Positions 8,652 to 17,528 of a stretch of 36,732 bases of DNA are shown here, in pieces. A program made the translations under genes and the position numbers. This DNA is from Silicimonas sp. (lineage in GTDB: Bacteria; Pseudomonadota; Alphaproteobacteria; Rhodobacterales; Rhodobacteraceae), in assembly GCA_022826205.1 (NCBI GenBank), contig JAJDVJ010000107.1:1-36732 (forward strand). The letters are read 5' to 3'. Below the pieces are notes generated by a model. That model did not search any database, was not told the DNA's origin, and saw nothing but the letters and a program-made list of their open reading frames with translations. Position 1 is the first letter of the stretch. Every line of letters starts with the position of its first letter.

Positions 8652-9680
8652 GTGAAGGCGAGCCCGGGAAGATTCTTCGAGGATTTCCGGGTCGGGGACA
8701 CGATCCGGCACGCGGTTCCTCGTACCCTGGGTGACGGCGAGCGGGCGCTCTATCACGCGCTCTACCCGTCGCGACACGCGTTCAATTCCTCGACCGCATT
8801 CGCACGCTCCTGCGGCCTGGACGGCCCGCTGGACAATCTGCTCGTGTTCCACACGGTCTTCGGCAGCACGGTGCCGGACATCTCGCTCAACGCGGTGGCG
8901 AATCTCGGCTACGCGGAAGGCCGCTGGCTTTTGCCGGTCCATCCAGGCGAGACGCTCTCCGCCACGTCCGAGGTCATCGGCGTGAAGGAGAACTCGAGCG
9001 GCAGGACGGGCGTGGTCTGGGTTCGCACGGCTGGCTGGAACGAGCGGGGCGATGCCGTGCTCAGCTACGTCCGCTGGGTCATGGTGCGCAAGCGCGACCC
9101 GGGCTCGTCTGCGCCGGAGCCCGTGGTTCCCCAACTGTCCGGAAGCGTTCGTCCGCAGGACCTCGTGATTCCCCAAGCGCTTTCGTTTGCCGACTACGAC
9201 TTCGTGCATGCGGGAGAGCCGCATCGGTGGGGCGACTACGAGGTCGGCGAGACCATCGACCATGTCGACAGGGTGACCATAGAGGAAGCCGAGCACATGC
9301 TGGCAACCCGTCTCTGGCAGAACACGGCCCGCGTGCATTTTGACGCCACGTCGCGCGAGGACGGACGGCGGCTCATCTATGGCGGCCACTTGATCTCCAT
9401 GGCGCGGGCACTTTCCTTCAACGGACTCGCGAACACCCAGTTGATCGTGGGCTTGAACGCCGGCAGCCATGTCGCGCCGTGCTTCGCGGGCGACACGATC
9501 TGCTGCTGGTCCGAAGTGCTGGAGAAGGCCGAAACCGGCACGTCCGGCATCGGGGCACTGCGGCTCCGGCTCGTCGCGCACAAGCCCGAGGCGGCCCCGT
9601 TCGAGCTCAAGGACGGGGACGGAAAATACGTGGACGGCGTCCTGCTTGACTTGGACTGCTGGGCGCTGATTCCCATGTGA
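8652..9680 (+). CDS. mch: Mesaconyl-CoA hydratase (MaoC-type)
   Basis: The 342-residue protein has two MaoC-like hot-dog units. It opens with PGRFFEDFRVGDTIRHAVPRT and has the conserved VFGSTVPDISLNAVANLGYAEGRW, EVIGVKENSSGRTGVVWVR and LSYVRWVMVRKRD segments. The second half has DHVDRVTIEEAEHMLATRLWQNTARVHFD and IYGGHLISMARALSFNGL. Length and motifs match mesaconyl-CoA hydratase of Rhodobacter-type bacteria, which interconverts mesaconyl-CoA and beta-methylmalyl-CoA in the ethylmalonyl-CoA pathway of acetate assimilation. The start is GTG 8652 with AGGAGG 5 bp upstream. It lies 60 bp after mcl2 and is likely cotranscribed with it. About 270 bp without a gene separate it from sdhC. Confidence 0.88.
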   Translation: MKASPGRFFEDFRVGDTIRHAVPRTLGDGERALYHALYPSRHAFNSSTAFARSCGLDGPLDNLLVFHTVFGSTVPDISLNAVANLGYAEGRWLLPVHPGETLSATSEVIGVKENSSGRTGVVWVRTAGWNERGDAVLSYVRWVMVRKRDPGSSAPEPVVPQLSGSVRPQDLVIPQALSFADYDFVHAGEPHRWGDYEVGETIDHVDRVTIEEAEHMLATRLWQNTARVHFDATSREDGRRLIYGGHLISMARALSFNGLANTQLIVGLNAGSHVAPCFAGDTICCWSEVLEKAETGTSGIGALRLRLVAHKPEAAPFELKDGDGKYVDGVLLDLDCWALIPM

Positions 9681-9954
9681 CGCGGCACGGGCACAGTGCC
9701 GGTTGCCGACTCCGCCTAGGCAAAGATTCTGCTAGCCGTGGAACCCGGCGGTCGGGTCTGGCGGCGCGGAACCCGGGCGGACTCGACCGTTGCGGGTTCG
9801 GGCTGAATCGGCAGGTGCGCATCCCGCAGGTGATGCCGGCATTGATTCGGGCGCACGGACCAGGTGGTGCCTGCGTTGCAGCGTCGCGGGGCCGTGACAA
9901 GCCCGCCGGTTCTGCTATTGAGGTCGGGACGCCCAAAAGTACGGGAGCCACGAC

Positions 9955-10338
9955 ATGGCTGACGTGAACCGGGGCAACCGGCCCCTGTCGCCGCATCTGA
10001 CGGTATACCGTCCGCAAATCTCGTCGATGACGTCGATCCTGACGCGCATCAGCGGCACATCGCTCATTCTGGCGGCGCTTCTCGTCGTCTGGTGGTTCCT
10101 TGCAGCGGCGGTCTCGGCGCAGCAGTTCGCTCTGGCGGACGGGTTCATGACCTCCTGGCTCGGCGACCTGATCATGACGCTTTCGGCCTGGGCCCTCTGG
10201 TATCACGCGCTGGCAGGGCTGCGGCATCTCTACTGGGACACCGGCCGCGGTCTTGAAGTCGCGACCGCCGAACGGACGGGCATCGCGATCGTCGTTCTTT
10301 CGGTCGTCCTGACCGTCGCGACCGTCCTGGTCGTGTAG
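9955..10338 (+). CDS. sdhC: Succinate dehydrogenase cytochrome b556 subunit
   Basis: The 127-residue membrane protein is one of the two anchors of succinate dehydrogenase (complex II). It starts with the family pattern NRPLSPHLTVYRPQISSMTSILTRISG, where S27 and R31 correspond to known quinone-site positions. Three membrane helices follow at about 33-55, 66-90 and 108-127. H84 in WYHALAGLRHL is the expected heme b ligand. The gene opens the operon sdhC-sdhD-sdhA-(small gene)-sdhB; sdhD follows after 10 bp. Confidence 0.95.
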   Translation: MADVNRGNRPLSPHLTVYRPQISSMTSILTRISGTSLILAALLVVWWFLAAAVSAQQFALADGFMTSWLGDLIMTLSAWALWYHALAGLRHLYWDTGRGLEVATAERTGIAIVVLSVVLTVATVLVV

Positions 10339-10348
10339 GGAGGCGCCA

Positions 10349-10720
10349 ATGAGCTACATGACCGACCGCAAGCGCGCAGAGGGCCACGGCTCGGCCCGCG
10401 AGGGCACGCGCAGGCACTGGGGCATGACAAAGTCCAGCGTAGCCCTGGTGTTTCTCGTTCCCGCCTTCGTATTCACGTTCGGACCAATGCTTGGCCGTCC
10501 TCACGCCGAGGTCGTGGCGCATTTCGCGCAGCCGTTTCCGGCCATCGTGGCCGCGCTGATGATCGTTGTTGGCCTGGTGCATTTCAAGAACGGCATCCAG
10601 ATGGTGATCGAGGACTATGTTCACGGCGTTCTCCGGGAATACACGGTCATCCTGACGACCTGCATCTGCTACGGGGCGGTGGCCGCCGGTCTCTTTGCCA
10701 TCGCCAGCATCGCTCTATAG
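10349..10720 (+). CDS. sdhD: Succinate dehydrogenase hydrophobic anchor subunit
   Basis: The 123-residue protein has a basic N-terminal leader (HWGMTKSSVALVFLVP) and three hydrophobic helices at about 28-48, 58-75 and 95-120. HFKNGIQMVIEDYVHG, between helices two and three, is the family signature; its residues lie near the heme and quinone. It pairs with SdhC to hold the catalytic subunits at the inner membrane. ATG 10349 follows GGGAGG, and sdhA begins 9 bp after the stop. Confidence 0.93.
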   Translation: MSYMTDRKRAEGHGSAREGTRRHWGMTKSSVALVFLVPAFVFTFGPMLGRPHAEVVAHFAQPFPAIVAALMIVVGLVHFKNGIQMVIEDYVHGVLREYTVILTTCICYGAVAAGLFAIASIAL

Positions 10721-10729
10721 GGAAGACCG

Positions 10730-12532
10730 ATGGCCGCATACGACTACGAGACGCACGAGTTCGACTGCATTGTCGTTGGAGCCGGGGGATCGGGCCTCCG
10801 CGCGACGCTGGGCATGGCCGAACAGGGGCTGAGGACGGCCTGCATCACGAAGGTCTTCCCGACCCGCTCGCACACGGTTGCGGCGCAGGGCGGCATCGCG
10901 GCCTCGCTCGGCAACATGGGGCCGGACCACTGGCAATGGCACATGTACGACACGGTGAAGGGGTCCGACTGGCTCGGCGACACCGACGCGATGGAGTACC
11001 TCGCCCGCGAGGCCCCTGCCGCCGTTTACGAGCTTGAGCATTACGGCGTCCCGTTCTCGCGGACCGAAACCGGCCGGATCTACCAGCGGCCGTTCGGCGG
11101 CCACACGACGGAGTTTGGGGAGGGTCCGCCCGTCCAGCGCACCTGCGCTGCCGCCGACAGGACAGGGCATGCGATACTGCACACGCTCTACGGCCAGTCG
11201 CTGAAGCATGACGCGGATTTCTACATCGAGTATTTCGCGATCGACCTGATCATGGCCGAGGACGGCACCTGCCAGGGCATTCTTGCCTGGAGCCTTGAGG
11301 ACGGATCGATCCACGTCTTCAACGCGAAGATGACAGTGCTGGCGACCGGGGGCTATGGCCGCGCCTACTTTTCGGCTACGTCGGCCCATACCTGCACCGG
11401 CGACGGCGGCGGCATGGCGGCGCGGGCCGGGCTGCCGCTGCAGGACATGGAATTCGTGCAGTTCCACCCGACGGGAATCTACGGCTCGGGCTGCCTCATC
11501 ACCGAAGGCGCCCGTGGCGAGGGCGGCTACCTCACCAATTCCGAGGGCGATCGGTTCATGGAACGCTATGCGCCCACCTACAAGGATCTCGCCAGCCGGG
11601 ACGTCGTGAGCCGTTGCATGACCATGGAGATCCGCGAGGGGCGCGGCGTCGGCGCGGAAAAGGACCACATCCACCTTCACCTGAACCACCTGCCGCCAGA
11701 GACGCTAGCGGAACGGCTCCCGGGCATCTCGGAATCGGCGCGCATCTTCGCGGGCGTGGACCTGACGCGCGAGCCGATTCCGGTCCTGCCGACCGTCCAC
11801 TACAACATGGGTGGCGTACCCACGAACTACTGGGGGGAAGTGCTGAACCCGACATCGGACGACCCGGATCGCATCGCACCGGGCATCATGGCCGTGGGCG
11901 AGGCGGGGTGCGCGAGCGTCCACGGGGCAAACCGGCTCGGCTCGAATTCGCTCATCGACCTCGTGGTGTTCGGGCGCGCCGCCGCGATCCGTGCTGGCGA
12001 GGTCGTGGACCGGACGCGGGGCAATCCTGCATTGAACATGGCGTCGGTCGACGCCGCTCTCGACCGGTTCGACAGGTTCCGGCATGCCGACGGCGCCGTT
12101 CCGACGGCGGAGCTGCGGCTCGACATGCAAAGGACGATGCAGTCCGACGCGGCGGTCTTCCGCACAAGCAAGATCCTTTCCGAAGGCGTGGAGAACATGC
12201 AGCGGGTCGCGTCCAGGATGGACGACATCCAGGTCACTGACCGGTCCCTCGTCTGGAACTCCGACCTCATGGAGACCCTGGAGCTCGACAACCTGATGGC
12301 GAACGCGCTCGCCACGATCGTCAGTGCCGAGGCACGGAAGGAAAGCCGGGGCGCTCACGCGCATGAGGACTACCCGGAACGCGATGACGACGAGTGGCGC
12401 AAGCACACGCTGGCCTGGGTCGAGGACGGCGTGAGGCTGGACTACCGTCCCGTTCGGCTGGATCCATTGACGGAGGAGTCCGACGGAGGAATCGAGTTGA
12501 AGAGGATTGCGCCGAAGGCGCGGGTCTATTGA
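10730..12532 (+). CDS. sdhA: Succinate dehydrogenase flavoprotein subunit
   Basis: The 600-residue catalytic subunit oxidises succinate to fumarate. It has the FAD-binding GAGGSGLRA loop (17-25) and H48 in [16 protein letters not shown], the histidine that binds FAD covalently. Other marks are the FGGHTTEFG active-site loop, [22 protein letters not shown], and [13 protein letters not shown] with [19 protein letters not shown] towards the C-terminal part. The size is usual for the family. ATG 10730 follows AGGGAAG. A small lipoprotein-like frame begins at the stop codon, before sdhB. Confidence 0.96.
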   Translation: MAAYDYETHEFDCIVVGAGGSGLRATLGMAEQGLRTACITKVFPTRSHTVAAQGGIAASLGNMGPDHWQWHMYDTVKGSDWLGDTDAMEYLAREAPAAVYELEHYGVPFSRTETGRIYQRPFGGHTTEFGEGPPVQRTCAAADRTGHAILHTLYGQSLKHDADFYIEYFAIDLIMAEDGTCQGILAWSLEDGSIHVFNAKMTVLATGGYGRAYFSATSAHTCTGDGGGMAARAGLPLQDMEFVQFHPTGIYGSGCLITEGARGEGGYLTNSEGDRFMERYAPTYKDLASRDVVSRCMTMEIREGRGVGAEKDHIHLHLNHLPPETLAERLPGISESARIFAGVDLTREPIPVLPTVHYNMGGVPTNYWGEVLNPTSDDPDRIAPGIMAVGEAGCASVHGANRLGSNSLIDLVVFGRAAAIRAGEVVDRTRGNPALNMASVDAALDRFDRFRHADGAVPTAELRLDMQRTMQSDAAVFRTSKILSEGVENMQRVASRMDDIQVTDRSLVWNSDLMETLELDNLMANALATIVSAEARKESRGAHAHEDYPERDDDEWRKHTLAWVEDGVRLDYRPVRLDPLTEESDGGIELKRIAPKARVY

Positions 12533-12885
12533 CGGCGTGCGGCATCTCTTCGGCATGCGATCCGTGCGTCGCGCGGCTTTCGGGCAGGAACGCGTTTCGT
12601 CTGCGGACACTGGGGATTGCCGTTCTGGCAGTTATCCCGGCGGCCTGCGGACCGGTCTCGCCCGAGCTGGCGGCACGCCAGTGCGAGGAACGCGCCCGGG
12701 CGGCTGCCGGACCCACCGGATATGTCGGTTTCGGGTTCAACGACCGTGGCGAGACCCGGAGCAAGGCGTCGATAACGATCACGAGCGACTTTATCAGGGG
12801 AATTGATCCCCACGAGGTGTATGGCAGTTGCGTTCGGCAGAAGACCGGCCAGGATCCGATACGGCCCCTGGACCTCGATGAATAG
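12529..12885 (+). CDS. Small lipoprotein-like gene between sdhA and sdhB
   Basis: In the frame that overlaps the sdhA stop there is a hydrophobic stretch [16 protein letters not shown], which resembles a lipoprotein signal although Pro sits where Leu is usual three places before the Cys. A family-like body follows: [13 protein letters not shown], then [21 protein letters not shown] and TGQDPIRPL. From memory, similar small lipoproteins sit between sdhA and sdhB in other Rhodobacterales. The start is unclear: TTG 12529 overlaps the sdhA stop, and a rarer start nearer the hydrophobic stretch is possible; no ATG exists near it in this frame. The function is unknown; it could be tied to complex II or to the envelope. 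Confidence 0.55.
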   Translation: MTACGISSACDPCVARLSGRNAFRLRTLGIAVLAVIPAACGPVSPELAARQCEERARAAAGPTGYVGFGFNDRGETRSKASITITSDFIRGIDPHEVYGSCVRQKTGQDPIRPLDLDE

Positions 12886-13014
12886 GCTGGTGAAGACGAT
12901 GCGGCATGCGGGCTTTTTGAGACGTGCGCAGGGTGCTGGGAGAGCCGCACCGCAGGCGCTGGCAAGGGGCTGTCATCCACGTGTCCACGTGAACTGCAAG
13001 GAAGGGTTCGTCAC

Positions 13015-13794
13015 ATGGTTCAACTGACTCTGCCCAGGAACTCCAGGATTCGCACTGGCAAGACCTGGCCGAAGCCTGAAGGGGCCAGCAACCCCCGCAA
13101 GGTGCGAATCTACCGCTGGAACCCGGATGACGGCGAGAACCCGCGCGTGGACACCTATCACGTTGACATGGACAGTTGCGGGCCGATGGTCCTCGACGTC
13201 CTCATCAAGATCAAGAGCGAGATCGATCCGACGCTGACCTTCCGGCGTTCGTGTAGGGAAGGGGTTTGCGGGTCCTGCGCAATGAACGTGGACGGGATCA
13301 ACACGCTGGCCTGCACCTACGGCCATGACGAGATCAAGGGCGACATCAAGATATATCCGCTGCCTCACATGCCGGTCGTCAAGGACCTCGTGCCGGACCT
13401 CAGTCATTTCTACGCCCAGCACGCGTCGATCATGCCGTGGCTTGAGACCACGACGAACCGCCCCGGGAAGGAATGGAAGCAGTCGATCGAGGATCGCCGC
13501 AAGCTCGACGGCCTCTACGAATGCGTGATGTGCGCGTCCTGCTCCACGTCCTGCCCGAGCTACTGGTGGAACGGCGACCGCTATCTTGGCCCGGCGGCGC
13601 TCCTGCACGCCTATCGCTGGCTTGTCGACAGCCGCGACGAAGCGACCGGCGAACGCCTGGACGATCTCGAGGATCCGTTCAAGCTCTACCGCTGCCACAC
13701 GATCATGAACTGCGCCAAAACCTGCCCGAAAGGCCTCAATCCGGCGAAGGCGATTGCCGAAATCAAGAAGATGATGGTCGAACGCATCGTGTAG
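13015..13794 (+). CDS. sdhB: Succinate dehydrogenase iron-sulfur subunit
   Basis: The 259-residue subunit carries electrons from the flavin to quinone. Cysteines for three clusters are in place. The [2Fe-2S] set is C80, C85, C88 and C100 (CREGVCGSC and TLAC). The [4Fe-4S] set is C170, C173, C176 and C237. The [3Fe-4S] set is C180, C227 and C233 (SCPSYWW and [17 protein letters not shown]). ATG 13015 follows AAGGAAGGG. It is separated from sdhA by about 480 bp holding the lipoprotein-like gene, and it ends the operon. Confidence 0.96.
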   Translation: MVQLTLPRNSRIRTGKTWPKPEGASNPRKVRIYRWNPDDGENPRVDTYHVDMDSCGPMVLDVLIKIKSEIDPTLTFRRSCREGVCGSCAMNVDGINTLACTYGHDEIKGDIKIYPLPHMPVVKDLVPDLSHFYAQHASIMPWLETTTNRPGKEWKQSIEDRRKLDGLYECVMCASCSTSCPSYWWNGDRYLGPAALLHAYRWLVDSRDEATGERLDDLEDPFKLYRCHTIMNCAKTCPKGLNPAKAIAEIKKMMVERIV

Positions 13795-13843
13795 TTGCGG
13801 TCGCGACCTTGCTGCGGCAGGGTCCGCGAAAGGGAGGCGCGAG

Positions 13844-14992
13844 ATGACCGTTTCATTGCTGGTCGGCACCACCAAGGGCCTGTTCCTGGTGACGTCCGAG
13901 GACCGTTCTGACTGGTCGGTGGACGGCCCGCATTGCAATCTTTGGCCGATCAACCACGCGATCGGGGATGCCTCGACCGGCACGATATGGGCTGGCGGGG
14001 GAAGCGACTGGGAGGGCACCGGCGTCTGGCGTTCGGATGATCGCGGCGCGTCCTGGACCTTGTCGAAGCTCGCGCATGGGCAGAGCGAGGCCTTCTTTGC
14101 CGACAATGCCGAGGTGGCGAAGCTGTTCGACTGGAAGCCTTCGCCGCCGGCTCCGTTCACGGGAGAGATCTCCGCGCTCTGGTCGCTGGGCCGGGTCGGT
14201 GACCGGCTCTATGCCGGTTCGAAGCCCGCAACGCTGTTCTCCAGCGATGACGGGGGTGCGACCTGGGAGAAAGTAAGTTCGCTGTCCGATCATCCTTCGG
14301 CGGCGGAATGGCAGCCCGGGGCGGCGGGCCTGTTGCTGCACACGATCGTAGCCGATCCCGGCAATCCAGAGAAGTTCTGGATCGCCATCTCGGCGGCCGG
14401 GGTCTACGCGACCGAGGACGGCGGCGCGACCTGGGACCGCCGAAACCGGCTGTCGAACGCGGAAGCCTGCGGGCATCACAACCATCCGGCAGCGCCGCGC
14501 GACGGCCAGACCGGACACTGCGTTCACAACATGGTGCGGGCGGACGGTACGGGCGACCTTCTCTACCAGCAGAACCATCATGGCGTGTACCGAAGCCGGG
14601 ACGGCGGGCGAAGCTGGGACGACATCACCGAAGGCCTGCCTTCGACGTTCGGTTTTCCAGTGCACGTTCATCCGCGCGACGGGGAGACGATCTGGACGCT
14701 GCCGCTCAACGGGGACGCGACCGGGCGCTACCCGCCCGACGCGGCGGCCGCGGTCTGGAAATCGACCGATGGCGGTGAGAGCTGGGAGGCGAAGCGCGAC
14801 GGGCTGCCGCAGATGGGATGTTATTTCACGGTTCTCCGGCAGGCGATGTCGGGGGACGCGGCGGATCCTGCGGGGATATATTTCGGGACGAATTCGGGGT
14901 CGGTCTTTGCCAGCACGGACGAGGGCGAGAGCTGGGACGAGATCGCGCGGCACCTGCCGACGGTCCTCTGCGTGGAGGCGTTGGAGACCTGA
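13844..14992 (+). CDS. BNR-repeat (sialidase-like propeller) protein
   Basis: The 382-residue protein has at least six Asp-box (BNR) repeats of the form SxDxGxxW: SDDRGASW (about 64), SSDDGGATW (about 133), TEDGGATW (about 189), SRDGGRSW (about 249), STDGGESW (about 306) and STDEGESW (about 356). These mark a beta-propeller as in sialidase-like and photosystem-assembly-like proteins. It begins SLLVGTTKGLFLVTSEDR with no signal peptide, so it is probably cytoplasmic. There are not enough sialidase active-site marks to claim enzyme activity. ATG 13844 follows GGGAGG. It lies 50 bp after sdhB, but cotranscription is not certain. Confidence 0.8.
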   Translation: MTVSLLVGTTKGLFLVTSEDRSDWSVDGPHCNLWPINHAIGDASTGTIWAGGGSDWEGTGVWRSDDRGASWTLSKLAHGQSEAFFADNAEVAKLFDWKPSPPAPFTGEISALWSLGRVGDRLYAGSKPATLFSSDDGGATWEKVSSLSDHPSAAEWQPGAAGLLLHTIVADPGNPEKFWIAISAAGVYATEDGGATWDRRNRLSNAEACGHHNHPAAPRDGQTGHCVHNMVRADGTGDLLYQQNHHGVYRSRDGGRSWDDITEGLPSTFGFPVHVHPRDGETIWTLPLNGDATGRYPPDAAAAVWKSTDGGESWEAKRDGLPQMGCYFTVLRQAMSGDAADPAGIYFGTNSGSVFASTDEGESWDEIARHLPTVLCVEALET

Positions 14993-15096
14993 GCCGGCGG
15001 GCATGGATTGAGTCGTTCACGTGGTTTGAGCTGTGCAGGCTTTGACATCCGGCGCATCCGGGCGTTTGCATTGGTATAGAGTTCTGGAGTTGTCCG

Positions 15097-15933
15097 ATGT
15101 CCGCACCGCCTGATGCCGACGCCCGCCGTACCGTTGAGCCGGTGATCTGCTATCCTTCCGAGCTGCTGGAGCCGCCTGATCTCAATGCGTACCGTGCGGC
15201 CTTCGCCAGTTATCGAAAGTCGGGCGAGGTGCGCGTGCCTCCGCGCGACGCTGCGACGTTCCGGGTGCCTCGCGGGGGCGTGTTCCGGATCTCCTCGATC
15301 GAAGGGCCGCAGGTCGGTGACCTGAACCTCTGGAACGCGGACGACGTCGGCGAGCGGTTCTACTCCGGCAAGACCCGCGCCCTGCACGGAACCCACGTCA
15401 GCGTGGGCGACCGGCTGTGGTCGAACCTGCCTTACATGAGACCGATGGCGACGATCATCGAGGACACGCTTTCCTGGTACGGGGCCGATGAATTCGGGGG
15501 GCGGGTGCATGACGTGATCGGCACGCGATGCGATCCATATACCGGGAGGCTGCTGTCGGGAGACGACTATCACCATTGCTGTCATTCCAACCTGACGCGA
15601 GCGCTCGCGGACGCGCTCGGCATGTCCCTCGACGAATGCGAACCGCACGTGCACGACGTCCTGAACGTGTTCATGTGCACCGGGTTCACACGGGACAGGG
15701 GGGAATATTTCATGAAGGCGTCTCCCGTGCGCCCCGGAGATCATATCGACTTCCTTGCGGAGATCGATATCCTCGGGGCGTTGTCGGCCTGTCCCGGTGG
15801 GGACTGCAGCGCGACCCATTCGTCGGATGAGGCGGCATGTTTCCCGCTTCTGGTGGAGGTGTTCGAGGGCGACTCTCCCGAAGGATGGCGGAGCCCGGAT
15901 CGGAATTCCTACGACCGTTCGCATGGCCGGTAG
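15097..15933 (+). CDS. DUF1989 (urea carboxylase-associated type) protein
   Basis: The 278-residue protein fits the DUF1989 family, whose members are found with urea carboxylase and with aminomethyl-type catabolic genes. Visible traits are VPRGGVFRISSIEGPQVGDLNLWNADD, the YHHCCHSNLTRAL cluster of His and Cys, HDVLNVFMCTGF and the closing LSACPGGDCS motif, so metal binding is plausible. No urea carboxylase gene is present here. No clear ribosome-binding site is seen, but the ATG at 15097 fits family length. Its role is unknown. The relic insertion sequence begins 40 bp after it. Confidence 0.8.
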   Translation: MSAPPDADARRTVEPVICYPSELLEPPDLNAYRAAFASYRKSGEVRVPPRDAATFRVPRGGVFRISSIEGPQVGDLNLWNADDVGERFYSGKTRALHGTHVSVGDRLWSNLPYMRPMATIIEDTLSWYGADEFGGRVHDVIGTRCDPYTGRLLSGDDYHHCCHSNLTRALADALGMSLDECEPHVHDVLNVFMCTGFTRDRGEYFMKASPVRPGDHIDFLAEIDILGALSACPGGDCSATHSSDEAACFPLLVEVFEGDSPEGWRSPDRNSYDRSHGR

Positions 15934-15955
15934 GGCCGATTGGCGGGAGCGGGAA

Positions 15956-15972
15956 AATTCGCGGCGAACCTC
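15956..15972. repeat. Left copy of 17-bp target-site duplication
   Basis: The sequence AATTCGCGGCGAACCTC is repeated exactly at 16746-16762, at the other end of the insertion-sequence relic. With bases shared by the element ends, the match is 19 bp. Confidence 0.75.
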
Positions 15973-16194
15973 TGTCAATAACATTTGGAAGTGTCCGGTT
16001 CTGCGCATCTTCGGGAGGCACGATTGCGCATTGGACGCTGACGCCTGATTTTCCACCAAGTCCGAGGACGTTTTCGGGCGCATGTACCGGCCCTGACCTG
16101 GGGTTCCGCCTTTCCAGCTTGCTGCGAGGCAGGATCCTGCACCTGATCCGGGGCGGGTCAGTTTTCAACGCGATTTTGAGGGAAGCGAGTGGAA

Positions 16195-16302
16195 GGGCCG
16201 GGTCAACCCCGCGACCGCAGCCACGCGGAGCCACGCGCAGGGCCTGCCCGAGCATGGCGAGCATGGTGAGGATCGCGCCGAAGGGAAGGGTTGACGCGGC
16301 CC
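16195..16302. repeat. Imperfect 15-bp inverted repeat inside the IS relic
   Basis: GGGCCGGGTCAACCC at 16195-16209 pairs with GGGTTGACGCGGCCC at 16288-16302 with one mismatch. About 78 bp separate the arms. It may be a further relic end or a nested insertion scar. Confidence 0.45.
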
Positions 16303-16320
16303 TGCAACGGCCACCCTTGA

Positions 16321-16367
16321 GCAGTCCCTTCCATGAACAAGCGTGCGCGGTTCATGGAAGGGACTGC
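16321..16367. repeat. Perfect 18-bp hairpin inside the IS relic
   Basis: Arms GCAGTCCCTTCCATGAAC (16321-16338) and its exact complement (16350-16367) flank an 11-nt loop. There is no T-run after it on the plus strand. It could be a bidirectional transcription block or the folded junction of a lost segment. Confidence 0.6.
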
Positions 16368-16459
16368 CCGCCCGGCGAGGGCAAAAAATACCACGATCGC
16401 GGCAGGCGCCGTCGCCGAAGGCCGGGGACGGCGTTCGGTCGCTCGAGCGTGCTGCTGGT

Positions 16460-16621
16460 TCACGCGGCGCTTCGCTGCGCCTCCTCGGCCAGGCTGCCGT
16501 CGGCCCGGTAGCGGCCTTCCCAGCGCCGGAAGGTCCGCACAGAAACGCCCAGCACCCTCGCCGCATCCTCCTGGCTCAGCTGCCCGGCCTGCCTCCTCTC
16601 GAAGAGCTCCTCAAATTTCAT
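16460..16621 (-). pseudogene. N-terminal fragment of an IS transposase (HTH part)
   Basis: The fragment begins MKFEELFERRQAGQLSQEDA and continues AARVLGVSVRTFRRWEGRYRADG, the helix-turn-helix opening typical of ISNCY/IS1202-type transposases. ATG 16621 follows GGAGAAGG; an in-frame ATG at 16657 is less likely. The frame ends after about 53 residues, so the DDE catalytic region is absent. It sits just inside the right end of the relic element and points inward, as expected for its transposase. Confidence 0.7.
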
Positions 16622-16745
16622 CCGCCTTCTCCGCTGCATCGCACTCGCCAGTCCCATGATTCTCTGCTCCCAGGTTTTTGGGAGCCATCCTAGAACCGGA
16701 CAGATGCCTTGTTACCTGCAGCGGACATACGGCTTGTTATCGACA

Positions 16746-16762
16746 AATTCGCGGCGAACCTC
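16746..16762. repeat. Right copy of 17-bp target-site duplication
   Basis: Exact second copy of AATTCGCGGCGAACCTC, directly after the right end of the IS relic and about 40 bp before the initiator tRNA gene. Confidence 0.75.
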
Positions 16763-16791
16763 TTGCACTCCGAGAATGCATGGATTAGTTA
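16763..16791 (+). promoter_or_regulatory. Possible promoter of the initiator tRNA
   Basis: TTGCAC at 16763-16768 and TAGTTA at 16786-16791 are 17 bp apart and end 13 bp before the tRNA. A TAGAAT at 16790-16795 is an alternative -10 with poorer spacing. The -35 element directly abuts the IS target duplication. Confidence 0.4.
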
Positions 16792-16804
16792 GAATCTCTG
16801 TTGG

Positions 16805-16881
<77 letters not shown>

Positions 16882-16893
16882 AGGGACGCCCTT

Positions 16894-16909
16894 GAAGACT
16901 TTTGTCTTC
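16894..16909 (+). terminator. Hairpin after the tRNA
   Basis: GAAGAC-TTTT-GTCTTC forms a 6-bp stem 12 bp after the tRNA end; just before it AAGGG-ACG-CCCTT makes a 5-bp stem. There is no long T-run, so termination is plausible but not certain. Confidence 0.4.
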
Positions 16910-17528
16910 TCGGAGCATGTCATGTTTCCAAATGTCGGCCAATATATGTTCCGTCAACGCACAGCCAACACGAGTGTGGCCCACCCCAATGGTATCGACC
17001 GACGCTGATGCTGCGCCGGTCCGGATCTAGCATATACCGACTGCAATGGTCGCCCGCAGTCGCCGGATCGTTGCTCACTTGCCCCGCTGCACAATACGCT
17101 TGATGATGCATAAACGGGCGTAGCACCACCAAAGCCAGCCAAGTCACAGTTCGTGCAGGAGTTCGGGAAGACCGAACAATTCAAGATCCCCTTGGGCCAA
17201 GCAGCCGATCATGCCAATGCAGATCTACACGGGTGTGCTCATTTGGGCTCCGGGGAGTCGATCCAAACCCCCCCCAAGTGAACTTGGCACTGCATTGCAC
17301 CCAGATCTGTCGTAGCATCTCTGTCATCACTCGCCTTCGCGAAGACATTGCGGGCAAAATCTTTACATTCCGAAAACCCGCCTTGCACGTAGTACAAGCA
17401 TCAAGTAGGGACGCGCATGGGAGCACCGGGCATTTGGGTGGCATGCAAATCTACATCACGCTGCGTCATACCGCCAAATACTCGTCCGAATCGCCACACT
17501 AAAATTGACACTTTTCGCGAGGATAGTC
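16910..17528. other. Region between tRNA and AIPR gene, no recognised gene
   Basis: About 620 bp that turn steadily more A+T-rich to the right. Short open frames exist on both strands but none matches a family I know, and no integrase fragment is visible. The right end carries the AIPR ribosome-binding site (AGGA at 17520-17523). Confidence 0.5.

Larger units (their letters stand above)
15973..16745. mobile_element. Decayed insertion sequence (IS1202-like group), about 773 bp
   Basis: The left end reads TGTCAATAACA and, about 9 bp in, TGTCCGGTTCT. The right end, read inward on the minus strand, is TGTCGATAACA followed by TGTCCG and then TGTCCGGTTCT. These are imperfect terminal inverted repeats with repeated subterminal TGTCCGG boxes. 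A 17-bp direct repeat lies exactly outside both ends. From memory, elements of the IS1202 type make long target duplications. Only the start of a transposase gene remains near the right end, so the element is internally deleted and cannot move by itself. It also contains an 18-bp hairpin and an imperfect 15-bp inverted repeat. Confidence 0.7.

Noticed and set aside
16910-17184. Possible transposase or integrase remnant just after the tRNA
   Set aside because: Translations on both strands show no motif I could align with a known recombinase.
17505-17528. TTGACA just upstream of the AIPR start as its promoter
   Set aside because: The matching -10 would fall inside the coding region, so it cannot drive this start.
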